A stretch of 64,000 bases of DNA from Pseudomonas fluorescens (GCF_001708445.1 NZ_CP015637.1:6449001-6513000), one strand, 5' to 3'; numbered from the stretch's first letter, positions 23,602 through 33,366 are shown. Notes: generated from the letters alone by a model not told the origin. A program made the numbers and translations.

Positions 23602-25245
23602 CTACCGAAATCCGCTGGCCTTACCGCATTGCACGTGGTCGTGAAGGACCTTCGACTTGGAGCGATGCAGCACCGTGGACAAGAATGCTCTTGAGGCGGG
23701 GTATCGGTTCCGATTTTCCAAGCAAGACGAGAGCATGGGAACCCGGGCGTAAAGCTCGGTCGTAGTGACTGGACCGCGCTGCAGTCCAGTAATCGCCTCG
23801 TACGCCGTTCGTATCATGCTGAGCAGCCGAGAATCCCGGGCCTCCCAGTCAATGGGGTGTTTTTCCACTTTGGCCGGTTTGACGAAGGTTTGCTCTTTGG
23901 CCATCAACCATGCTTTGTCGTTTCTATAAAGCCAGGCATAGATAGAAGGAATGGTGTTTCTCAAAGCCTGGACCCCCAGTTCAGGATGCAAATTGTGTAG
24001 ATATTGCCACTGCGCTCTGTGCTCCGCTAGTTCCCGGCTGTTCCTAGCTTCAATAGCCAGGGCATTGGTAACTGGATTGGCACGCAACAACCTATTGATC
24101 GTTGAGACCGAGATCTCAAGCTCTTTACAAAGCTTCTGTTTCGGAATGCCCTTGCCCAGTTTTGAGAGCAGAACCTCTTTAAGCTGGCCTTTTAATCGTT
24201 TGGGCCTTGGAGTGTTTTTGGTTGGAGCCGCAGCGTTTGAAAGCGAGACTTGCTCATCAGGTTTTCGCGATGGAGTGCTAGCGACTCGCTGGACTAATCT
24301 GGCGACTTCAGCGTCGTAGGCCTTCAGGAACGAGCGCAGGTCATCAAATAGCCAATCAATCAGTAGCAGATGCTTCAAAGGATGAATGCTTCTGCGGGGG
24401 GTACGGATAAGCTGGTTCATAAATGACTCAGTGCTTTTCTCATCTTCCGGCAATGATTCAAACAGATGAAAGCGGCGAAGCGGCTCTATGCGATCAAGCA
24501 GCGATGCAGATCTACCCCCTTGGAGCACAGCTTTTCGATAGGTCGCAGCGACGGTGCAGGACTCGAGGGACATTACTCTGCCGATGACCGCAAGATCGAT
24601 GACATTGTTTGCCAAGTTCAGGAAAGCCGGGCGTAACCACAGCTTCTGTGAGGAGGCCTGTTGGATCAAGCAGTCCTTGGTTGGTAGCGACCATTCAAAC
24701 CTACCTGACCACCGCCTACTTTTGGTGGATACCATGAGCCAAGCTTGGTGGCGTGGACAGATCAACACACCTGGATATTGGTGTGTGAGGTGCCAGTAAG
24801 CTATACCATGGGCGTCCACATCCTCGCGCATACAATACGGACATGCTTTCAACGGGTGTTCAGCGCCAAAACCACTTGATACCAAGCCAAGTCGATATTT
24901 AAGTGAATCAATTCGATCGCCTTTTATAGTTATTATTGCATCTTCAATTTTTATTTTATTTTGGAACGGTACAAACACTGAGAATATTGTGTGATGTAGG
25001 AGAATCGACTCCGCGTTTCCCCAATAATGAAATCCATTCTGTTCTAAAGCTGCTATGCCGCAAGGAATATCATGCTTTATAAATTTCTCAGATAGGCCCA
25101 GCACGGCAGTCGATGTAGTCGCAGGGTCCAGGTTACCCATTACAAGATGCTGTCGACTGCATAGGCTGAATAGTGTTTCGTCGGGTAGCCAGTCCAGCCG
25201 AGGGAATTGCCCTCTCACCCATTCCTGACCTGAAGTGACGCTCAT
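23602..25245 (-). CDS. tnsD: Transposon target-selection protein TnsD
   Basis: TnsD recognises the 3' end of glmS and recruits TnsC. From the ATG at 25245 (GGAGG seven bases upstream) the protein has 547 residues. It shows the TniQ N-terminus LDWLPDETLFSLCSR, a zinc site CPYC with later ICPRHQ, a central HTH-like stretch KQKLCKELEISVSTINRLL, and a C-terminal block SIYAWLYRNDKAWLM then IDWEARDSRLL that aligns with the Tn7 TnsD end as I remember it. The frame is open 21 codons upstream. Unlike in Tn7 it is on the opposite strand to tnsABC. Confidence 0.9.
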   Translation of the reverse strand: MSVTSGQEWVRGQFPRLDWLPDETLFSLCSRQHLVMGNLDPATTSTAVLGLSEKFIKHDIPCGIAALEQNGFHYWGNAESILLHHTIFSVFVPFQNKIKIEDAIITIKGDRIDSLKYRLGLVSSGFGAEHPLKACPYCMREDVDAHGIAYWHLTHQYPGVLICPRHQAWLMVSTKSRRWSGRFEWSLPTKDCLIQQASSQKLWLRPAFLNLANNVIDLAVIGRVMSLESCTVAATYRKAVLQGGRSASLLDRIEPLRRFHLFESLPEDEKSTESFMNQLIRTPRRSIHPLKHLLLIDWLFDDLRSFLKAYDAEVARLVQRVASTPSRKPDEQVSLSNAAAPTKNTPRPKRLKGQLKEVLLSKLGKGIPKQKLCKELEISVSTINRLLRANPVTNALAIEARNSRELAEHRAQWQYLHNLHPELGVQALRNTIPSIYAWLYRNDKAWLMAKEQTFVKPAKVEKHPIDWEARDSRLLSMIRTAYEAITGLQRGPVTTTELYARVPMLSSCLENRNRYPASRAFLSTVLHRSKSKVLHDHVQCGKASGFR

Positions 25246-25962
25246 GTGGCCTCCGAGCGGAAACAGAGGAAATGAGTTTAGCGGCCGGCTACTCGTGCTA
25301 CGGATCAATTTCGCCTAAACAGGTAGACGATTATTCACGAATCGTAGGTCCCATAACTGGGGGGATTTACCAAATTTTTTTAATTGCCGGGTCATCTATG
25401 CATGCCGGTTTTTGGCGCTCCAAGCACCGAAAACACTGGGAAGTCAGTAAAAAAGCGCCGGCGGAGGCGCAACTTAGCTGTTTTATTCCAGTTGTCAACC
25501 GACATTTTTCGGCGGTACCATGCATCATTAATTGACGTTTACTAAAGGCAGTACTGAAACTGAAGATGCATTACAAACGACCGATGCAAATTCTGCCTAA
25601 TTAACGTCGAGGTTGCTATCAAAGTGCAGCTATCTCAAACGAGATAGTTTGAGTGCCTATTACTGAAGCTTGAGGAAAAACAACATGGAATCTGGATAGA
25701 AAACCCAGGAGCCAGATAGACAAAGGCCCAAGTGTGACCTTGGGCCTTTGAGGATAAGTCAGCTTTCGACTCCTGACGAATCCATTGTCTATCCCCTCGC
25801 GTAGGGCGTCAAGCCCTGCACGGCTCCGCTCGTCTCCAGAAAAGTATACCGCGCGTGGTGTAGCTATCGCCGTGCCCGCGCTATTGGATGGCTTATTCAA
25901 CCGATGTAGGTGGACTGTTATGCGTCACCTGCTAAGGATTGAATGGATGGTAGATAACATAA
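25246..25962. promoter_or_regulatory. Divergent control region between tnsD and tnsA
   Basis: This 0.7-kb region must hold the promoters of tnsD and tnsABC. A perfect 11-bp stem, AAAGGCCCAAG (25722-25732) with CTTGGGCCTTT (25739-25749), lies in the middle. On the minus strand it is followed by TTTGTCTATCT, a weak terminator tail. Minus-strand open frames through it look non-coding. I see no unambiguous -10/-35 pair. Confidence 0.5.
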
Positions 25963-26925
25963 GTGGATCTAAAAAAATCGTTACTCCGCATAATAGGCCG
26001 ACAAGGCCGTTTCAAATGGGGAGACAATTACTTATCCGGAATTTATGCGGTCCCTGGTGAAGCACCCAAGGGCTCTCGTATATGCCGCCTTAATAGCAGG
26101 AAGCTTGGACGAGCGCTGCATCTTCTTTCTACCCCTGAAAGAATCTTCGCACAACTGGCTCTTTATAATCCCGACGTGTTCGAGTTGCATGAGCAGAAAA
26201 TGCTCAGCCCCATTCCACAAGTTCATCCACTTCAAGGAAACCCCTTAGCTGCTGGGCTGAAACTTCTGCCAGTGAAGGGAACATCATTGGTTGCAGAGGA
26301 AATCGGTCTCAAACACGCTACAGCTGTCGTGACCTACGATGATGGTGAGCGCCAGAGGGTTCCCCACCCCTATTTGGGCGATCTGCTTCTCTATATCCAG
26401 CCGCAAGGCTCGGACCCCTATGCCGTGAACTGGACAGTAAAGTTGAATGCGATGGATTTTGATGAGGTCGCTCGGGGAAGTTTGAAGAGCTTGGCGAAAC
26501 AGAAAGAAAACCGCGAGAAAGCTCGCTTACGGCACGCCTTGGAAGAGATTTACTACCACAGTGCAGGAATCAGGACTGTGAGGGTTTCCAGGGATCTGCT
26601 GGATCCAGTCCTAGTGGCCAACTTGGATCTTCTGTATGGCTACCATGATCGCGAGATCAGCCTCGAATCAAATCTTCTCGAGGATTTCTCACACGACATC
26701 GAAGACTGTGTCACTCAAGGGAGACCAGTAGCGTCCGTTGCGTTGATGTACGGACAGCGGTGGGGGCGGCGTGATCTGTTTCTGACGAAGATCTACAAAG
26801 ACATATGGGAGCGCAAACTACCGGTCAGTTTGTTTGACCCGATCCTTATCGATCATCCATTGATGACGGATGCGCCGGATGTTCTGCAGGTCTATAGCTC
26901 ACTTTTTGCCGGGCTATCCGAATGA
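25963..26925 (+). CDS. tnsA: Transposase endonuclease subunit TnsA
   Basis: TnsA cuts the 5' ends of the element so that Tn7-type elements move by cut-and-paste. The 320-residue product keeps the family layout: GDNYLSGIYAVPGEAPKGSR, NSRKLGRALHLLS, then Glu59 in STPERI, Asp140 in YLGDLLLYI and Lys160 in VNWTVK as the likely endonuclease triad. It is somewhat longer than Tn7 TnsA (273). GTG at 25963 directly follows an in-frame stop, so no longer start exists. It overlaps tnsB by 4 bp. Confidence 0.9.
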   Translation: MDLKKSLLRIIGRQGRFKWGDNYLSGIYAVPGEAPKGSRICRLNSRKLGRALHLLSTPERIFAQLALYNPDVFELHEQKMLSPIPQVHPLQGNPLAAGLKLLPVKGTSLVAEEIGLKHATAVVTYDDGERQRVPHPYLGDLLLYIQPQGSDPYAVNWTVKLNAMDFDEVARGSLKSLAKQKENREKARLRHALEEIYYHSAGIRTVRVSRDLLDPVLVANLDLLYGYHDREISLESNLLEDFSHDIEDCVTQGRPVASVALMYGQRWGRRDLFLTKIYKDIWERKLPVSLFDPILIDHPLMTDAPDVLQVYSSLFAGLSE

Positions 26926-28955
26926 TCACTGGTTCTAAGCTGAGAGCACCTGAAGGATTCAAAGGGCTGACGAAGGATGTCGAATACTATTTCCTTGCAG
27001 GTGACGGCAGGGTAAACAGGGCACGCCTTGTATTTTTTGATGAAGAGGGCACGACTGCAAGTTTGCTAACGTTTTCCCGGCCTGAATTTGATCTGGCTCT
27101 GACCAATGGTGATCTTGTGGAATGCGGTAGCGACGCCACACCTCCTTGGTTAATGGCCATCCGTGGCATTTCAGTGGATCAATTGGAAAAAGATCGGGTA
27201 AGGGCAACGAAAAGCTACGATGAAATGGTTAACAAGCGTTACCTCGCCATAGCGGAGTTGGTAGGCCATGCTGAAGAGATCCTCTCTAACGACAATCCCG
27301 AATCGATCATCAACGCTCATGCTGCCAATCAGTCACCTTCTCAGAATGCAGCCCGGTTGAGGTTTTGGTTTTTTAGCTATCTGGTATTCGGCCGCTCGAA
27401 GTGGGCGCTTATGCCCAAGTTCGACCGCTGCGGCAGAGGCAAAAGGGAACAGACCGCAGACGGGCAAATGTTGGGAAGGCCGCCAAAGTCAGGACGCAAA
27501 TCCCGATCTCCTGCTACGGCCCAAATGCAGGCTTCTATCCTGGACGGGTTCATCAAATACAACGATAAAACTAAATCTGACGCTGAAATCTTTGGTGCCG
27601 TGCTGGTGGGTGAATTCGGTTGTATTCCTTTTACAACATCGACAGGAAATAAGAAGTTCTATCACCCCGAAGGTAAGCCTTTCCCCACAAAAGGACAGTA
27701 CGATTACTACCTTGGTCAGGCGATAAGCACCAAGGCATATAGGAAGGCACGTAGAGGTACCAGTGGGGCTCGAGCTAAGTCCGGGTTTGTTGGAAGCTTT
27801 TCCCATGACTTGGTCAATGTAAACCAACTTGTTGAATTTGACGGCTATAACCCCAAAGGCAAGATATCTGGCTTGCTCGAAGGATCCGCTATGGATTCGG
27901 CCTGTATAGTTCGAGGGGTGTGTGGCCAGTCTGGTGCCGTAGTCGCCTTGGGTTTCTCCGAAAACAAAGAAACTATGGAAGCCTACCGCATGGCCCTGTT
28001 CTCGATGGCCATTTGCAAGGTCAAATTTGCGTCGTTGTTTGGTCTGACGATCAGAAAAGAAGACTGGCCGACTTACGGTCTGCCGCAAAACATCGTCTTT
28101 GACCGTGGGCCAGGCTCTACCATGGGCGTACCGATTCGTTCAGAAGCAGTGGCCCGTGGCGAAATGATGAGTTGGTTATCCAGACTTGAACTGACTCCTA
28201 CTCACTCGGGTCAGTCGAAAGCAACGGTTGAATCGTCGCATCCTAGGACCAAATCTGACAATGATCAGCCAACACACTTTCATAGCTCTCTCAACTTTGT
28301 AGAGATATGCAAGCGGCATATTCTGCAAGCTATTTACGATAACCATGTTTCAGATGCTGAAGGGAGAATGACACCTGAGATGTTGGAAGTGGGCTTCAGC
28401 CCCACCCCGCATAACATTTACAAGTTCTATAGTGATCTTGGTTACGATTCCGGCACGGAGGTAAGTTTTGACTACGCCGTGAGAGAATTCCTGACACTTC
28501 ATCCGGCGCACATCAAAAGGAGTGGGGTATATTTTTATGGTCGTAAGTACAATTCATCGAAGCTAATTGACACCGAGGTTTTTGACCGCATTGCGCTCAA
28601 TGGCAAGATACCGGTCAAAGCTTATGTGATGACCATGTGTGTCAGACATATCTGGATCGAATTAGAAGGCGTTTTGTACGAGTTGGACTTTGTAAAGCCG
28701 GCGAGCGTACATCCCAGCAGTGTCGACATTTCGCTGTCGGATCTTCAAGTGCTCAATGAGAATCGGCTGCGCGGCAATGCGGAGCGTCGTGAGGAGAAGC
28801 CCGCAATCCTTCAGGATCGCAATGCCCAATTTTTTCACGCCACAGGCAAAGCCTGGGACAGTGGCACCCGCAAGCCTGGGCGTCCTGCGAAGGGCGGAGC
28901 GGCTGAGCGTGATGCCGCTGACCAGAAGCGGTTGATGGGGAAAGGCAATGACTAA
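26922..28955 (+). CDS. tnsB: Transposase subunit TnsB (DDE integrase)
   Basis: TnsB binds the end repeats and performs 3' strand cleavage and transfer. The 677-residue product has an N-terminal DNA-binding part and an RNase H-like core with Asp307 (QLVEFDGY), Asp394 (NIVFDRGPG) and Glu437 (KATVESSHP). The C-terminal basic tail probably contacts TnsC. It overlaps tnsA by 4 bp and tnsC by 8 bp. The cognate sites should be the AATAAAGTCTGTCG copies at both ends. Confidence 0.95.
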   Translation: MITGSKLRAPEGFKGLTKDVEYYFLAGDGRVNRARLVFFDEEGTTASLLTFSRPEFDLALTNGDLVECGSDATPPWLMAIRGISVDQLEKDRVRATKSYDEMVNKRYLAIAELVGHAEEILSNDNPESIINAHAANQSPSQNAARLRFWFFSYLVFGRSKWALMPKFDRCGRGKREQTADGQMLGRPPKSGRKSRSPATAQMQASILDGFIKYNDKTKSDAEIFGAVLVGEFGCIPFTTSTGNKKFYHPEGKPFPTKGQYDYYLGQAISTKAYRKARRGTSGARAKSGFVGSFSHDLVNVNQLVEFDGYNPKGKISGLLEGSAMDSACIVRGVCGQSGAVVALGFSENKETMEAYRMALFSMAICKVKFASLFGLTIRKEDWPTYGLPQNIVFDRGPGSTMGVPIRSEAVARGEMMSWLSRLELTPTHSGQSKATVESSHPRTKSDNDQPTHFHSSLNFVEICKRHILQAIYDNHVSDAEGRMTPEMLEVGFSPTPHNIYKFYSDLGYDSGTEVSFDYAVREFLTLHPAHIKRSGVYFYGRKYNSSKLIDTEVFDRIALNGKIPVKAYVMTMCVRHIWIELEGVLYELDFVKPASVHPSSVDISLSDLQVLNENRLRGNAERREEKPAILQDRNAQFFHATGKAWDSGTRKPGRPAKGGAAERDAADQKRLMGKGND

Positions 28956-30300
28956 CATCTTTTCTGCACGCTTTGACGGGCTGGACACGCTGGCTGATAT
29001 CCGGCGTTTGATTACAGTGCAACCTGATCCGGTAGCCGGGCTTGAGGAGTTGAGCCCTGCATTGGCCGCTGAGCGTTTGTCAGAGGTACTGAAGACGATT
29101 TTCCTTCCCAACCAGTTTTCTTTGGACTTCATCAAAGATAGCGTTGATCGTGCGCGCAGCTTTTCGGCTGAGAGTTTCTCCACGGACCGGCAATATCAGC
29201 GGCGGCTGTATCACCCCCCTGAGAACGAGGCGTTTCCTATCTGCCTCACCGGCCTTGCAGGGGTTGGGAAGAGCCAAACTATCAGTGCGCTGATGAAGGT
29301 GATGCCTGGACCTGCACCGTATGCATCCGCTCATTACCACGAACCTCATATATTAATCTCGTACTGGTACGCCAGCGCCAGGGGTAAGGCTGGCGGCAGG
29401 CAGCTGTTGGGAGACTTCCTTGGCGGCGACGCAACAGGGGTGAGAGCGAACACGTCCAAGCTTCTGACCGAATGCCGGCGTAGGGTCAATCGTGATGGTG
29501 TATCACTGATGGTGCTCGAAGAAATGCAGCATCAGAGTACTGGGCAAGGCGTAGCCCGGGTGACGGACATATTGCTCACCATGGCCGGGCTTGGGGTTCC
29601 TATGATCTATGTGGCCAACTACAGCCTGGGCCACAAATTGCTGACAAGGAACAGTGAGGACAAGCAACGGCTTCTCTCTGAACCCCGTGTCATGCTACCG
29701 GACCATCCTGACTCGAAGGCCTGGAAGGATTACGTTCTAGAATGCATACGGGTAAGCGGGCGGCGCGTATCTGCAGATCCGAGTGCCCTGATACATGAGC
29801 TGTATCGCTGGACGTTCGGTATAAAGCGCTTGGCGGTACAACTGATCAAGGTGGCGTATCTTGAAGCCCGTGCAGCCCGTCGCCATACGATTACTTTGGA
29901 GGACGTCAATAAAGCATACCTTTCAGCCGCTTACTCCAGTAGTAGGGACGACGTCGAGGAGCTAATTCGCCTCAGCGTTCATAAGAACAAAACCAGGGTC
30001 AGGCCTGACCTTCGTTGCCCGTTCCCGGTGCCGATGCCATCAAACGTCTTGAGCTTTGCCAAGGACGATCGTGCTTCACGGGTGAGCGAGAAGGTTTTTG
30101 TTTCATCCCTTACAGCCGAGGAGCGCAAGAGTTTCGAGCAGCTCCATCCACCGGGTTCACCGTCCAATCTCCCTTCGAAGCCCAAGCGGGAGAAGAAACC
30201 AGCATTGCCCGCGCAAACTCGGGAAGGCTTAGAAGATGCGTACAGCCGACTGCTATCAGAGTCCAAAGGGTCACCTAAGCCCAGAGGGCCTGCAAAGTAA
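28948..30300 (+). CDS. tnsC: Transposition regulator ATPase TnsC
   Basis: TnsC is the AAA+ ATPase that links target selector (TnsD or TniQ) to TnsAB. The 450-residue product has Walker A GLAGVGKSQ (102-110) and Walker B-like SLMVLEEMQH; VTDILLTMAGLGVPMIYVAN follows as the sensor region. The C-terminal 100 residues are basic and proline-rich. It ends the tnsABC operon and faces the sirtuin gene 45 bp away. Confidence 0.93.
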   Translation: MTNIFSARFDGLDTLADIRRLITVQPDPVAGLEELSPALAAERLSEVLKTIFLPNQFSLDFIKDSVDRARSFSAESFSTDRQYQRRLYHPPENEAFPICLTGLAGVGKSQTISALMKVMPGPAPYASAHYHEPHILISYWYASARGKAGGRQLLGDFLGGDATGVRANTSKLLTECRRRVNRDGVSLMVLEEMQHQSTGQGVARVTDILLTMAGLGVPMIYVANYSLGHKLLTRNSEDKQRLLSEPRVMLPDHPDSKAWKDYVLECIRVSGRRVSADPSALIHELYRWTFGIKRLAVQLIKVAYLEARAARRHTITLEDVNKAYLSAAYSSSRDDVEELIRLSVHKNKTRVRPDLRCPFPVPMPSNVLSFAKDDRASRVSEKVFVSSLTAEERKSFEQLHPPGSPSNLPSKPKREKKPALPAQTREGLEDAYSRLLSESKGSPKPRGPAK

Positions 30301-30344
30301 GCTCTACGAAAGCAGTCGCGTGTCCTTCCAAGACATTGTCAGTC

Positions 30345-31106
30345 CTATGAAGAGGGTGTGGCCTGCAACAGCGCAGGCAACACATTCTCGGCCGAGCCCA
30401 TGAGCATCAGCTCGTTTGGAGCTCCTAGGCAAACGTCTGCAATGTTGACGTGGATGACCGTCGCGCCAGATGTCGACGCGATTTCAGGAATATCCGCCGC
30501 AGGCCTGACGATTCCCGAAGTCCCGACGGAGATCAGAACGTCGCAATTTTTGACGTCAGCCAATGCTGCTTTCCAAGATCCTGAAGGCAGATCCTCTCCA
30601 AACCACACAACTCCGGGTCGGAGTTTCCCATTGCACCGGGTACACCGTGGAGGCTCTACCCATTGTCCTTCTGCAGAGACCTGGAATTGATCAGTTGTGA
30701 GTTCCGCCGGACGCTTGCAGGCAAAGCAGATCGGATTGATCAAGCTGCCGTGCAAATGCACGACGTTCTGAGATCCCGCGCGCTCGTGCAGGTCATCGAT
30801 ATTCTGAGTGATAACCGAAACCTTTATGCCGGTGCTCGCCAGTCGGCTAATCGAAAGATGAGCGGCGTTTGGTTGGGCTTGGCCAGCTTGGGAACGCCGC
30901 CACAGGTACCACCCCCAGACCAGTTGAGGGTTCTCTCGAAAAGCCCGTGCTGTTTCCAACTTTTCAGGGGCGTGTTTCTCCCAAAAGCCTGTGAGCTTGT
31001 CGCGAAATGTTGGAATTCCACTTGCAGCAGAGACGCCGGCGCCGGTGAAAAACACGACTTTTCGAGCAGCGGCCAGGGCTCCGATAGCTCTATCCCAATC
31101 GTTCAT
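30345..31106 (-). CDS. Sirtuin (SIR2/CobB-type NAD-dependent deacylase)
   Basis: The 253-residue product is a complete sirtuin: FFTGAGVSAASGIPTFR, TQNIDDLHERAG, catalytic His in VVHLHGS, zinc cysteines CFACK and CTRCNG, and GTSGIVRPAA. A YLWRR stretch fits the YxxR motif of class III (desuccinylase-type) sirtuins such as CobB. As a transposon cargo gene it could modify host or phage proteins rather than act in core metabolism. It overlaps the small upstream gene by 4 bp, so the pair is an operon. Its stop lies 45 bp from the end of tnsC. Confidence 0.9.
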   Translation of the reverse strand: MNDWDRAIGALAAARKVVFFTGAGVSAASGIPTFRDKLTGFWEKHAPEKLETARAFRENPQLVWGWYLWRRSQAGQAQPNAAHLSISRLASTGIKVSVITQNIDDLHERAGSQNVVHLHGSLINPICFACKRPAELTTDQFQVSAEGQWVEPPRCTRCNGKLRPGVVWFGEDLPSGSWKAALADVKNCDVLISVGTSGIVRPAADIPEIASTSGATVIHVNIADVCLGAPNELMLMGSAENVLPALLQATPSS

Positions 31107-31378
31107 CTGGGGACTTTCGCGTCTGTGGCGTAAGTGATCGGGGAGTGATAGCTGCTTTCGGTGGAAGAGCTGAAAACCGGACCCATTGGGGACACGTCAG
31201 GATCTGAAGCTTCTTCTATCCTACCCGCCAGCAGCATCTGAAACGGATTTGGATAGTGACGCAGGAGAAATTTGGCTTCACGGCGTATCCGTTCGGGCAA
31301 AGATATATCTTGGGATAGTTCGAGCAGAAATTCCCCCGATTGAATGACTGCACGGGTGCGTTCATTCGGCATGGTCAT
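31103..31378 (-). CDS. BPSL0761-family small protein of unknown function
   Basis: From the ATG at 31378 (GAGGGG six bases upstream) the product is 91 residues starting MTMPNERTRAVIQSGEF. The block LPERIRREAKFLLRHYPNP matches a small protein family I recall from Burkholderia and Pseudomonas accessory regions; no function is known. The frame is open 15 codons further, but without a ribosome-binding site. It overlaps the sirtuin start by 4 bp, implying translational coupling and possibly joint action. Confidence 0.75.
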   Translation of the reverse strand: MTMPNERTRAVIQSGEFLLELSQDISLPERIRREAKFLLRHYPNPFQMLLAGRIEEASDPDVSPMGPVFSSSTESSYHSPITYATDAKVPR

Positions 31379-31547
31379 ATTGAGCCCCTCAAAGTCATCG
31401 TGCAGGAGTACCTTGGTACTCATTCTCGGTAATCTTCAGTTTAGCTCTGTTGAGCTGGCCTAAGGGCTAGGCACGCCGATCTGCATCTTCTATGGCTCCA
31501 GGTGCTCCTAACCTCGGGTGCTGTGCATACCGTAACCTCCTATCTTT

Positions 31548-32810
31548 TTATATGTCCTTTTTCAACAACAAGACACATAAAAAAAGGGTTGCCTTGATAA
31601 TGTGGTTCACGCTGTGAACTTCCCTGAATAGAAGCAGTGATTTTCTAATGAAACTCATGAGTTGGATTTCATAGTACTTTTCCCGGCTCATGCCTTCCTT
31701 GCTCGGATAATACGTGATGCATTGACTTGACTCCTTATAGTTATATTTGTAGTGGGCGATGGCATTCCTAAGTTTGTTATCGATGGCATTAAGATCTATC
31801 GCATAAAATGAGCTGTCTATGAAATCGATTTTGTTGCCTAGGTCGACGTTAGCAAAAGCATCAAGGCTTTCTAGGCCTGGCCTAATACCCTTTTTCGTTT
31901 GCTTTAAAGACGATTCGAACTGGTTAAAGTCGCCACGTTTCAATAGGTTGTTGATACCGGCAATCAGTGTTATTTGACGTGAGAATACTTCAGCAAGGTC
32001 TTTGTAAAAATTATTGCAACTATCAAAGTCTGCAGTCGACATCATGGCTGGGATGTCACCCAGCTGTTCTGTATCAGCGTAGTCATAGAAGAAAGCAGGC
32101 CGAAAAGCTAAGTCCATAGAAACTAATTTTGGATATAGAGATAGACAGTCGTTGTGTAAGTTTTTAAGGAAGCCATTGCTCAGTATACTGTCGATGAACT
32201 CAATAGTTTTTTCGCGATGATTGTCGAGTAGCCAATAATAAATTTTAGGAGCCACATCGCTAATCTCAGCATTATGCTCATGTATCGTAAATGGCGAGGA
32301 CATGACTGAAGTCGCAGAATACAGTGCTGCTAATACGTCTTGTTTCTTTCTCGATATTAAGCTGACCCCTGGAATTCTTGCGCAAACCTTTTCGAAACTA
32401 TCAAGATCTCCTCTTTTGTACTGGGTAATAAGGCTGAACAGATCTCGTTGTACCGGATAGAGGTAATTCAGCATATGCAGTCGCTGATTAAGATGTGCGT
32501 ACGCTCCCATACCTAGCTCTTGGGTCACACGAAGAAATGTAGTCATCCCCTGCTTGTATTCCCCTACGTAGACAGGAAAATCTAGGTGGAGGTCGACAAA
32601 AGGCTTATCACCCTTGAATGGGGCCTCAAAATCCTCGACTTTTTCAGCCCCCTGCAGTTCGGCGTCAACTTGCCCGAACACAAATGAAATCCTTTCCTCG
32701 CAGTTGGGGCAGGCGAACTGGAAGGGTTGAATGTCACGATTTGACATCCCAATCCGACAGTCGATTTCAGTCCCGCATGTGATACACCTAAAACATTCAC
32801 AAAGATTCAT
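31548..32810 (-). CDS. Zinc-ribbon protein with C-terminal HEPN-like RxxxxH motif
   Basis: I do not recognise a named family. The 420-residue product opens with two CxxC pairs (CECFRCITC and FACPNCEER, within the first 36 residues), a probable zinc ribbon. The middle is helical. Near the end Arg348 and His353 in NKLRNAIAHYKY form an R-x4-H motif as in HEPN ribonucleases, followed by a hydrophobic C-terminus (FLCVLLLKK). HEPN proteins are common RNA-cutting effectors of phage defence and toxin systems. The gene is visibly AT-rich compared with its surroundings, suggesting separate acquisition. No antitoxin partner is adjacent. Confidence 0.7.
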   Translation of the reverse strand: MNLCECFRCITCGTEIDCRIGMSNRDIQPFQFACPNCEERISFVFGQVDAELQGAEKVEDFEAPFKGDKPFVDLHLDFPVYVGEYKQGMTTFLRVTQELGMGAYAHLNQRLHMLNYLYPVQRDLFSLITQYKRGDLDSFEKVCARIPGVSLISRKKQDVLAALYSATSVMSSPFTIHEHNAEISDVAPKIYYWLLDNHREKTIEFIDSILSNGFLKNLHNDCLSLYPKLVSMDLAFRPAFFYDYADTEQLGDIPAMMSTADFDSCNNFYKDLAEVFSRQITLIAGINNLLKRGDFNQFESSLKQTKKGIRPGLESLDAFANVDLGNKIDFIDSSFYAIDLNAIDNKLRNAIAHYKYNYKESSQCITYYPSKEGMSREKYYEIQLMSFIRKSLLLFREVHSVNHIIKATLFLCVLLLKKDI

Positions 32811-33366
32811 CTTGGCTCCCTATTATTCCCAAGATATGCCTCGTTTCTAACTGGCACATTCAGCCAGTGGTTATCTGCAACGTTCTTGATCTAGCTAATG
32901 AGTCATTGTGACTGGACATAGGTATTGCTGGAAATACGTTAGTGCCCTTAATTGATTCCAGCCAGCTTTTGGTTTGCGCCAAGCCATTGGCCTGCTGAGC
33001 CTCACAAGGATGGTTGGGGCCTAGCCGTATGGGCTAGCTCACCGAATGTGCTACATGTGAGAAGTCTTCCCAAAGACCTGATCGATTCGGATCCCCGGAT
33101 CGGGACGGTAGTGGCGCTGAAGGTGAGTTGTTTACAAAGAGAATGACCTTATGGTCTTTACAAGAGAAGGGACCGGTGGGCGCTGGGCACGCGCGCTCGC
33201 TAGGGTAAAAGATCATGCAGGGGGCCGCCGCAAGAGGCGAATCTGGCAGCGCCCCGATGCGGGGCGCCATCCGCTGCGGAGTTAACTTATAAAAACTGTG
33301 CTAAAAGGAGTGGTTTCGCTCAATCTAGTTTAAAGGCCATACCAGTGCCCAGCAGCTGAGCCTTGC
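32811..33366. other. Intergenic region with hairpin and one doubtful short frame
   Basis: A perfect 8-bp stem, GCGCCCCG (33249-33256) with CGGGGCGC (33260-33267), has no U-run. A 64-codon plus-strand frame at 32952-33146 starts with TTG and has no ribosome-binding site; its codon pattern is not absurd, but I cannot support it as a gene. Otherwise I see nothing. Confidence 0.4.

Noticed and set aside
25619..25900. 93-codon minus-strand frame between tnsD and tnsA
   Set aside because: TTG start without ribosome-binding site, and a perfect 11-bp hairpin lies inside it. It looks regulatory rather than coding.
32952..33146. 64-codon plus-strand frame downstream of the HEPN-like gene
   Set aside because: TTG start, no ribosome-binding site and no family recognised. 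It was left as a note rather than a gene.
30301..33366. tnsE after tnsC
   Set aside because: The genes after tnsC are on the opposite strand and encode a sirtuin, a BPSL0761-type protein and a HEPN-like protein; none resembles TnsE.
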